Shown here: positions 4,822 to 10,078 of the stretch, in pieces
Layout: each line of letters starts with the position of its first letter
How positions within the stretch are numbered: the first letter of the stretch is position 1
Source of the DNA: Candidatus Woesearchaeota archaeon
GTDB taxonomy: Archaea > Nanobdellota > Nanobdellia > Woesearchaeales > SM23-78
Reading direction: 5' to 3'
NCBI GenBank assembly: GCA_019322375.1
Contig: JAHWIP010000092.1
Coordinates: 1-10,078 of the forward strand
Length of the DNA stretch: 10,078 bases
The notes under the pieces: model-generated
The model's database searches: none
The model's input: the letters and a program-made list of their open reading frames with translations, nothing else
What the model was told of the DNA's origin: nothing
Made by a program: the position numbers and the translations under genes

Positions 4822-4829
4822 TATATAAA
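4822..4829 (-). promoter_or_regulatory. TATA box for the HTH-MNT gene
   Basis: On the minus strand the word reads TTTATATA. It lies about 55 bases upstream of the ATG at 4770, so the transcript would have a leader of roughly 30 bases containing one operator half. Confidence 0.5.
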
Positions 4830-4845
4830 TGTTTCTGTTAAGAAC

Positions 4846-4871
4846 AAAAAAAGAAAATAAAGAAAAAAAAA
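4846..4871 (-). terminator. Oligo-T terminator of the propeller protein gene
   Basis: Just past the stop of the minus-strand gene, the minus strand carries several T runs (T9 at 4871-4863, T7 at 4852-4846, shorter ones between). Archaeal transcription typically ends at such oligo-T tracts without a strong hairpin. It also insulates the promoter of the following HTH-MNT gene. Confidence 0.55.
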
Positions 4872-4885
4872 TATAATATAAAAAT

Positions 4886-7108
4886 TTAACTACAGTCAAC
4901 AGGGCAAAGCTCTGCTGTTTCTCCTTTGTTAGTGTCGCATTTGTCATCACCACAGCATGCGCCTCTCTCACCAGCCCAGCAGTCCTCAGGGCAAGTCCTG
5001 CAATCCTCATTATAAGCTGAGCCATCACAGTAATCATCACCGCACACAGGGCCACAGCCTTCATCTATCTCATCATCACAGTCATCATCAACTCCATTGC
5101 CACAGGTCTCATTTGCTCCTGGATTTATAGAAGCATTATTATCATTGCAGTCAGTTCCTGTTGGACAGTAAACAGCATCATAACCATTGTAAGTGTCATT
5201 GTCACTGTCAGCACAGTTGCATGTAGTATCACTGCCAGAGCAGTCCTGGTCAATACCATCACCGCATACATCCAAGGCGCCTGGATAGACTGAGCTAGCA
5301 CTGTCATTACAGTCCACTCCAGTGTCATCGTTGTAAGGGTTAAGATTGCCTATTATCATGTTTGCAGCATAAACAGCAGGGTCCCATGTAAAAGTATTTG
5401 AAAAATTAGTTGCTTCTACCTCATCACTCTCCCATAACTCAACTTTATAAGCATTTGCATATCCTACAACAAACTCTCCTTTTCCATCATTATCAGCATC
5501 ACCCACAAAACTACCTCCAATAGGAGGATTATCTCCATGGTCTGAATAATCCCAGATTTGCTGGTAATAACCATCCTGATAAGAGAAAACACGCAAGCCA
5601 CCACCAGAGCTAGAATCAAACCAGTCAGCAAAGCCATCATTATCAATGTCTCCAATGCTGCAGGTCTGGGTAAAACTAGTATCGCCTGAAGTTGTAGATG
5701 CATTGTATTCAATGAAATAGGTTCCATTCATGTAAGTAAGCACATGAGAACTACCGCTATTACCACAAACAACACAATCAGCAACACCATTCTTGTTAAC
5801 ATCACCATTACACTCCATGTCATCTATAAACATGTTGCCTCCTCCACCTCTTGACAAAGGAGGAGTCACACTAGCAATTGATTCATAGCCTGAGCCATTC
5901 CACTCCAAAACCTCAATATCATCTGAGGAAGAACACTGAAAAACAAGCTCAGGAATACCGTTGTTGTTTAAATCACCAGCAGCATTATGAAAAAGGGTAT
6001 GACCACAATCCTTAACAGTAGCCTCTTTACTAAAACTAGTAGCATTATAACTATCATTACCCCAAACCTCAACTGTGTCATTATTAGGGTTTTCAAAAAC
6101 CAATTCTTCAAAGCCATCATTATCAAAATCACCAATATCACCAATAAAAGCAAATTTGTTATCATACCAAACACGATACCATTCCATGCTAGAAGGATTA
6201 TAAGTCCAAACCTCTAAAATATAATCAGTACCGTCATACCTGTTAATAACAAAATCATTCACACCATCATGTGTAAGGTCTCCTATCTCACCACCAGAAT
6301 TCCCGCCTGTAATACCAGATGTATCAGTGGACCAAACAGAAACATAACTAGAATTAACAGGCCTGTACTCAAAAACATCTATCTGACCAGGATTATTGTT
6401 CACACCAGTGATTAAGAGTTCATTAACAATACCCATGCCACCGCAAGGACTAGAGCCATCACCATCAGCATCAATATCATCAACAAACCCATTGCAGTCA
6501 TTGTCAAGCTCATCACATGTTGCTTCTTCTGTTTCATAGTTAGAGCCATAATCACACTCTGTCCATGAACCATTTATACATGTCTGGGTTGTTCCTGCGC
6601 AAACCCCTTGTTGTAAAGGACAATCCTGTGTCTCATTCTCAGTACAACCAGACTCCTGAACAGTTAGCACCACATGCTCATTTGAAGGCTGGGTATGATC
6701 TGTTCCAGCATCTTCATCGCAAAAGATTCTAAATGTATAAATATCTGCTGTGTTAAAAGTCTTGGTATGATTAGCAGAGCACCACTGGCCTTCATCAATA
6801 TTGCATGTATCTGATTTTTCATTAACAAAGCCAGAGCCAGTATCAACCTGTAATCTTATATTGCCACTGCATGGTTTTTGTCCTGGCTGGTTAGCACAAT
6901 GGCATTTATAATTAAAATCTCTTTGCCCACCAGCATCAAAGGTTTCTGTACCGCCGTTATTATAATCAGGTGTAAAGAAGTCAGCATCATCAAACCCCCC
7001 GTTTCCTAATCTTGGTTTTGGCTTTGCCTCAAGCAACAATGCCTGGGACAAAAGCAGAACTGTCAGTGTAATCAACATCACAGATATTACTACATTTTTA
7101 TTTTTCAT
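4886..7108 (-). CDS. Secreted FG-GAP/VCBS beta-propeller with Mop metal-binding motifs
   Basis: A 740-residue secreted protein. A signal peptide (about 1-28) is followed by a Cys-rich beta domain (about 60-155). A Mop-type motif CDELDNDCNG (198-207) comes next. Then a propeller repeats a calcium-loop phrase roughly every 50-57 residues: GDLTHDG (276), GDFDNDG (326), GDLNNNG (378), GDVNKNG (435), GDIDNDG (486), GDADNDG (536) and a degenerate GNLNPYN (587), which suggests seven blades. Two more Mop motifs follow (CGDGIDQDC at 615, CGNGVDDDC at 669). Two Cys-rich repeats end the protein (CGDDYC...CPEDC at 689-710; CCGDDKC...CPVDC at 718-739). Many NxS/T sequons are present. I chose the start at 7108 because GGAGGT lies eight bases upstream; an upstream ATG at 7123 would put that site inside the gene. 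Likely a surface adhesin or binding protein; ligand unknown. Confidence 0.85.
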   Translation of the reverse strand: MKNKNVVISVMLITLTVLLLSQALLLEAKPKPRLGNGGFDDADFFTPDYNNGGTETFDAGGQRDFNYKCHCANQPGQKPCSGNIRLQVDTGSGFVNEKSDTCNIDEGQWCSANHTKTFNTADIYTFRIFCDEDAGTDHTQPSNEHVVLTVQESGCTENETQDCPLQQGVCAGTTQTCINGSWTECDYGSNYETEEATCDELDNDCNGFVDDIDADGDGSSPCGGMGIVNELLITGVNNNPGQIDVFEYRPVNSSYVSVWSTDTSGITGGNSGGEIGDLTHDGVNDFVINRYDGTDYILEVWTYNPSSMEWYRVWYDNKFAFIGDIGDFDNDGFEELVFENPNNDTVEVWGNDSYNATSFSKEATVKDCGHTLFHNAAGDLNNNGIPELVFQCSSSDDIEVLEWNGSGYESIASVTPPLSRGGGGNMFIDDMECNGDVNKNGVADCVVCGNSGSSHVLTYMNGTYFIEYNASTTSGDTSFTQTCSIGDIDNDGFADWFDSSSGGGLRVFSYQDGYYQQIWDYSDHGDNPPIGGSFVGDADNDGKGEFVVGYANAYKVELWESDEVEATNFSNTFTWDPAVYAANMIIGNLNPYNDDTGVDCNDSASSVYPGALDVCGDGIDQDCSGSDTTCNCADSDNDTYNGYDAVYCPTGTDCNDNNASINPGANETCGNGVDDDCDDEIDEGCGPVCGDDYCDGSAYNEDCRTCPEDCWAGERGACCGDDKCDTNKGETAELCPVDCS

Positions 7109-7115
7109 ATTTATA

Positions 7116-7121
7116 ACCTCC
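7116..7121 (-). promoter_or_regulatory. Ribosome site that fixes the propeller gene start
   Basis: On the minus strand GGAGGT lies eight bases before the ATG at 7108. It is a near-perfect match to the 16S 3' end and overlaps the second codon of the longer frame, so the start at 7108 is preferred over 7123. The resulting N-terminus MKNKNVVISVMLITL is also a better signal peptide start. Confidence 0.75.
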
Positions 7122-7184
7122 AATACAAAGCATATTTACAAAGCATGTTTTTTCAAACAGATTTAATCTTTGTAAGCCTTGTTT

Positions 7185-7216
7185 TTTATAAATATTCCCT
7201 CTTCTTTATAAATATT
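7185..7216 (-). promoter_or_regulatory. Duplicated TTTATAAATATT, candidate propeller gene promoter
   Basis: The 12-base word TTTATAAATATT occurs at 7185-7196 and 7205-7216, a 20-base period. Read on the minus strand it gives TATA-like sequences 80-110 bases upstream of the start at 7108, so a leader containing the ribosome site would follow. Either copy could be the TATA box. The word is also TATA-like on the plus strand, but it is far from the plus-strand gene at 7382. Confidence 0.4.
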
Positions 7217-7326
7217 TATATTTCTAAATTATAGTTTTCTAACAAATGATTTAAATAGTTTATGGTAAAAAAGTGCTAATCCAGAACAATAATCTTTAAA
7301 AACCAACCCGTAACACTCAGAACTTA

Positions 7327-7363
7327 TCTGAAAATAACATAATCTGAAAATAATCTGAAAATA
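7327..7363 (+). repeat. Three TCTGAAAATA direct repeats upstream of the thioredoxin-fold gene
   Basis: TCTGAAAATA occurs at 7327-7336, 7343-7352 and 7354-7363, within the presumed leader or promoter of the gene at 7382. A possible TATA-like word (TTTAAAAA, 7295-7302) lies upstream. The repeats could be a regulator site or simple slippage. Confidence 0.45.
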
Positions 7364-7381
7364 GTATGTAATGGTGGGGGC

Positions 7382-8491
7382 ATGGCGACAAAAAAAAGAG
7401 ATTTAAAAAAAAGTTCTTTAATTGAACGATTATCCAAGATAAAGATAAGGGTAGAAGACCTGCTTCTTGTGGTTGTTGGAGTTTTAGTCCTGATGATAAT
7501 TGTAACTATAGGTCACTACTCTCTTCCAGGAGAGACTTCCCCTTTTAAAGGAGCAAAAGGGCTCTCCTTTCTTTTTGTTATTGCCAGTTTTATAAGGACC
7601 ACAACATACAGGTATGTCTTTTTTTTATTAGTGCCTTTGCTTGTGGTATGGATTGCCAAGCTTTTTCAGAAAAAAACATGGAACATAAAAAAATCACTAA
7701 TATGGCTGGGCATTGGCATTATAGTAATGCTCTTGATTTATTTTAGCATTCCAACCCAAACAGGGCTTGAGAAAATTCCTGCATCAGAAAACCCTGATGT
7801 AAAAATGTTTGTGATGTCTTTTTGTCCTTTTGGCCAGCAAGCAGAGAACAGTCTAAAGCCAGTCCAGGACTTGTTTGGAGACAAAGTAATAATTGAGCCC
7901 CACTTTATAATCAATGACTTGTCTGATAGAGAGGTTCAGCGCAGTGGTTGCTTAAAAAACAATACCCTGTGCACACTTCATGGAGTAAATGAACTAAACG
8001 AGAACATGCGCCAGATGTGCATCTGGAAGTATTATCAGGAAAAATGGTGGGATTATGTTATGTGCATAAATGATAACTGTGACCAATATAATGTTGAAAC
8101 CTGCTGGAATGAATGCGCTGAGAACAATGAAATCAGTGTTGCCAAGATAAGGGCGTGTCAGGAACTAGAAGGAATCTCACTTGCTGAGAAAGACAGGGAT
8201 TTGAGTGATGAACTCAAAGCATACAGCTCACCAACATTAATTATAAACAATGTTGCTTATGGGGGAACAGAAAGAACTCCGGAAATGCTTAAAAAAGCTA
8301 TCTGCAAGGGGTTCAAAAATCCGCCTCCTGAATGTAAAATAAAACTAGGCAGTGATGCTGAAATAGCAGCAAGCAGTAAAGAGAAACCAAAAGAGAGTAT
8401 TGTTATCAGAGAAGAAACCAGTGATAAGTGTACTGAAGAAGGTGTATGCCCAAGCACAGGTGAAAAAGCAGTTCCAGTCAACTCTAGCTAA
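7382..8491 (+). CDS. Membrane-anchored thioredoxin-fold thiol oxidoreductase (CPFG)
   Basis: A 369-residue protein. A basic N-terminus (1-23) is followed by three transmembrane helices (about 27-44, 77-95, 105-123). By positive charges the N-terminus is inside and the large C-terminal domain is outside the cell. That domain starts with KMFVMSFCPFGQQAEN (141-156), a beta strand and a CxxG active site with C148. It has a probable cis-Pro loop YSSPTLIINN (281-290, P284), as in DsbA/thioredoxin-like folds. It carries many further cysteines (C190, C197, C213, C228, C233, C241, C245, C259, C308, C317). The pattern recalls DsbA-like and GILT-like proteins, with a single active-site Cys in place of CxxC. 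A GT-rich stretch (GGTGGGGG, 7373-7380) lies just before the ATG. Probably acts on disulfides of secreted proteins; substrate unknown. Confidence 0.75.
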   Translation: MATKKRDLKKSSLIERLSKIKIRVEDLLLVVVGVLVLMIIVTIGHYSLPGETSPFKGAKGLSFLFVIASFIRTTTYRYVFFLLVPLLVVWIAKLFQKKTWNIKKSLIWLGIGIIVMLLIYFSIPTQTGLEKIPASENPDVKMFVMSFCPFGQQAENSLKPVQDLFGDKVIIEPHFIINDLSDREVQRSGCLKNNTLCTLHGVNELNENMRQMCIWKYYQEKWWDYVMCINDNCDQYNVETCWNECAENNEISVAKIRACQELEGISLAEKDRDLSDELKAYSSPTLIINNVAYGGTERTPEMLKKAICKGFKNPPPECKIKLGSDAEIAASSKEKPKESIVIREETSDKCTEEGVCPSTGEKAVPVNSS

Positions 8492-8497
8492 GAGGTG
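8492..8497 (+). promoter_or_regulatory. Ribosome site for the second operon gene
   Basis: GAGGTG starts directly after the previous stop codon and ends five bases before the ATG at 8503. It supports this start over the Met at codon 6 (8518) and shows the gene is translated from the same message as its neighbour. Confidence 0.75.
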
Positions 8498-8502
8498 GGA
8501 AG

Positions 8503-9321
8503 ATGAAAAAAAAGAACATGAAAATCAAGAAATCAAAACAGAAAAAAAACCTTTTTGAAAAAGCAAGGTTAGAGATGAAGAGTGTCCGTGTAGAAGACAT
8601 AATATTCATCCTGCTTTTAGCCACAGGCATACTTATACTCCTGGGTTTCATAGCTAAAAAAGATATACTTTCAATTTACTTTGTAAACATATATAGGCTT
8701 TCTCCAATATATTATTTTGACTTGGTTGTAAGGAACGGCATACTTAAGTATATATATTTTGCACTTGTAACAGCAGTGGTGTACTGGCTTGCAAAGAAAA
8801 TAATAAAGAAAAAATTCAATATAGCCAGGGGAGTGAGTGTAAACATTATAGGACTGATTATAGCTTATCTCATCTATCTGCTGCCGCCTTTTTACCTGGA
8901 TGATGTGAAACCTCTGCCAGGAAGCTTCTGGGATTACCCAACAGAAGATGATATCAATAAAACCAGTTTGGAGTGGTGCGGTGACAGAGTAGACTTTATC
9001 TTCTCGCATAGCTCTGAGCTCGGAGTAAAAATGGTGCCAGTGATTCAAGAAGTAAGAGAGCAAGGCATACCCATCAACATGTACTGCCTTGGAGACACAT
9101 GGATTAATGATGATATTGTGTGCAGAAAAAAATACAACTTAAACCCAAGAGAAGGTGAGAAAAAAAGAGACGAACTTGGAGTAGGAAAAGGAGGGCTCAG
9201 TAAAACAACAGGTCTGCCAGCAGAACCAAAACTAGTGATAGGGTGTAAATATTATATCGAAGTCAGGCATAACATAACTGTAACAAGAGATTTTATATGT
9301 GAAAAAACAGAGCTTTGTTAA
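8503..9321 (+). CDS. Membrane protein sharing the three-helix anchor, degenerate thioredoxin-like domain
   Basis: A 272-residue protein with a very basic N-terminus (1-27) and three hydrophobic helices (about 33-50, 81-99, 112-128). The anchor region matches the preceding gene: both have (I/V)RVED before the first helix, a YxxF phrase and WxAK(K/L) ending the second helix, and KK.(W/F)NI before the third. The outside domain has WCGDRVDFIFSHSSELGVKM (158-177) and EPKLVIGCKYYIEV (241-254). These look like the active-site strand and the cis-Pro strand of a thioredoxin fold, but with SHSSELG where CxxC would be. Six cysteines remain (C159, C195, C207, C248, C266, C272). It may be a non-catalytic partner or a fold with relocated thiols. 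It lies 11 bases after the previous stop, in the same operon. Confidence 0.65.
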   Translation: MKKKNMKIKKSKQKKNLFEKARLEMKSVRVEDIIFILLLATGILILLGFIAKKDILSIYFVNIYRLSPIYYFDLVVRNGILKYIYFALVTAVVYWLAKKIIKKKFNIARGVSVNIIGLIIAYLIYLLPPFYLDDVKPLPGSFWDYPTEDDINKTSLEWCGDRVDFIFSHSSELGVKMVPVIQEVREQGIPINMYCLGDTWINDDIVCRKKYNLNPREGEKKRDELGVGKGGLSKTTGLPAEPKLVIGCKYYIEVRHNITVTRDFICEKTELC

Positions 9322-10078
9322 ATGAAAAACAAAAAACCTAAGAAAAATAAAAAAAAGGAAGATAAGAAAGAGGACACTCTTACAAAGATTTTGATTCTTG
9401 TAATTTTTGTAATTCTTGTTTTCTATGTCCCAGACCTCTGGAAAACATTTGACATACCACTAACAGTTAAAAGAATACCCTGGAGACTAAGTGCAAATGA
9501 CAACCTGGAAGCAAACCTTCATGCACTGGCAGGAGAAGAATATCTGTTTGTTAAGGGTTACCTAAGAAGCAGCTGCACCCGGTTTCAGGAACAGGACCAC
9601 TGCCCTTTTAAAATTATTGAAGCAAAGCCCTCAATTTATTATGAAGAGCCACTGCTCTTTTACAAACTTAGTGTTCCTATCAGATACAGGCTTATGAACA
9701 GAACAGCAGAAAACATAACCCTTGAACTTGACGATGTAAGCTTTATAAGCTTTGTAAAGAAAGGCAATAACAAAATCAGATTCCTGATACAGGACTACAT
9801 AACCAACCTTGGCCTTTGCAGAAAAAAAGGCCTGCATGTAAACGGCACTATATGTCCGATAAACTGGGCAAAAAAGTTCAGGATAGACAACATAACCAGG
9901 AAAAGAAAGGACATCTCAGTAGAGATAACCCGATTTGATATAGAGCAAAAAAACACCTCTGCAGAAGCACACATACAAGGAAGAATAAAAGGAAACCTAA
10001 CCAACCCGCTCCTAGAGGTAATGGTTTACTCACATGCAGAAAGAAATCCAACCAGATTAAAAAAGCGCGAATTAATAG
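9322..10078 (+). CDS. Single-pass extracytoplasmic protein, 3' end cut by window edge
   Basis: An open frame of 252 codons beginning at the ATG right after the previous stop (TAAATG) and running off the right edge without a stop. The first 22 residues are almost all Lys/Glu/Asp/Asn (MKNKKPKKNKKKEDKK). One transmembrane helix follows (about 23-38, ILILVIFVILVFYVP), so the rest lies outside. The visible outside part is beta-rich and has four cysteines (C85, C94, C166, C178) and six N-glycosylation sequons (N126, N131, N174, N190, N211, N225). I do not recognise the family. Its position directly after two thiol-oxidoreductase-like membrane proteins suggests it belongs to the same extracytoplasmic system, either as a partner or as a substrate. 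No clear ribosome site precedes it, so coupling to the upstream gene is likely. Confidence 0.7.
   Translation, partial: MKNKKPKKNKKKEDKKEDTLTKILILVIFVILVFYVPDLWKTFDIPLTVKRIPWRLSANDNLEANLHALAGEEYLFVKGYLRSSCTRFQEQDHCPFKIIEAKPSIYYEEPLLFYKLSVPIRYRLMNRTAENITLELDDVSFISFVKKGNNKIRFLIQDYITNLGLCRKKGLHVNGTICPINWAKKFRIDNITRKRKDISVEITRFDIEQKNTSAEAHIQGRIKGNLTNPLLEVMVYSHAERNPTRLKKRELI

Noticed and set aside
4783..5064. Minus-strand 93-codon frame at the propeller gene end
   Set aside because: It overlaps the Cys-rich C-terminal repeats in another frame and would cross the terminator and the HTH-MNT promoter.
7109..7123. Upstream start (ATG at 7123) for the propeller gene
   Set aside because: The ribosome site GGAGGT lies inside it and is well placed for the ATG at 7108.
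8671..9063. Minus-strand 130-codon frame
   Set aside because: It is antisense to the middle of the second membrane protein gene, has no ribosome site or TATA box, and its composition is that of a shadow frame.
1..10078. tRNA, rRNA or known riboswitch
   Set aside because: No cloverleaf, conserved rRNA sequence or recognisable riboswitch core seen by eye on either strand.

Overview
The window looks like chromosomal DNA from an archaeon, most likely a DPANN-type lineage (Woesearchaeota/Pacearchaeota-like; this placement is inference). The DNA is A+T-rich and arginine codons are mostly AGA/AGG. Intergenic regions carry archaeal TATA boxes (TTTATAAA-type) about 24-33 bases upstream of start codons, which suggests leaderless transcripts. 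Genes without such a box, or internal to operons, often have GGAGGT/GGTGA-type ribosome sites. Several proteins are secreted and rich in N-glycosylation sequons, including one with Mop-type (DCNG/DQDC) metal-binding motifs that are common in such genomes.

Layout. (1) 1-386, minus: the start of a secreted protein with a beta-sandwich domain, cut by the window edge. (2) 387-815: a long A+T-rich divergent spacer holding three operator-like palindromes, a 26-base tandem duplication and a run of consecutive hairpins. (3) 816-1055: a small two-helix membrane protein resembling DUF4405. (4) 1189-4770: an island of three adjacent nucleotidyltransferase-type toxin-antitoxin modules. These are an AbiE pair in reversed order (1189-2425), a second winged-helix/nucleotidyltransferase pair with a 4-base ATGA overlap (2512-3719), and a HEPN gene (3804-4232, plus) facing a HTH-MNT gene (4240-4770, minus) tail to tail. 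(5) 4886-7108, minus: a large secreted FG-GAP/VCBS beta-propeller protein flanked by Mop metal-binding motifs and ending in Cys-rich repeats. (6) 7382-10078, plus: an operon of three membrane-anchored extracytoplasmic proteins. The first is a thioredoxin-fold protein with a CPFG active site, the second shares its three-helix anchor but appears to have lost the active-site cysteines, and the third is a single-pass glycoprotein-like protein cut by the window edge.

How the parts may work together. The most striking signal is in region 4. The first two toxin-antitoxin operons are preceded by the same 47-base element with one mismatch, but each carries its own short operator word in matching positions, just before the TATA box and just before the start codon. 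This suggests a shared promoter backbone with system-specific autoregulation. The HTH-MNT gene has its own pair of 16-base palindromes on a 20-base period between its TATA box and start codon. Regions 1, 5 and 6 all encode secreted or surface-exposed proteins. The thiol-oxidoreductase operon sits divergently next to a Cys-rich secreted protein, so a role in disulfide formation or repair at the cell surface is plausible but unproven.
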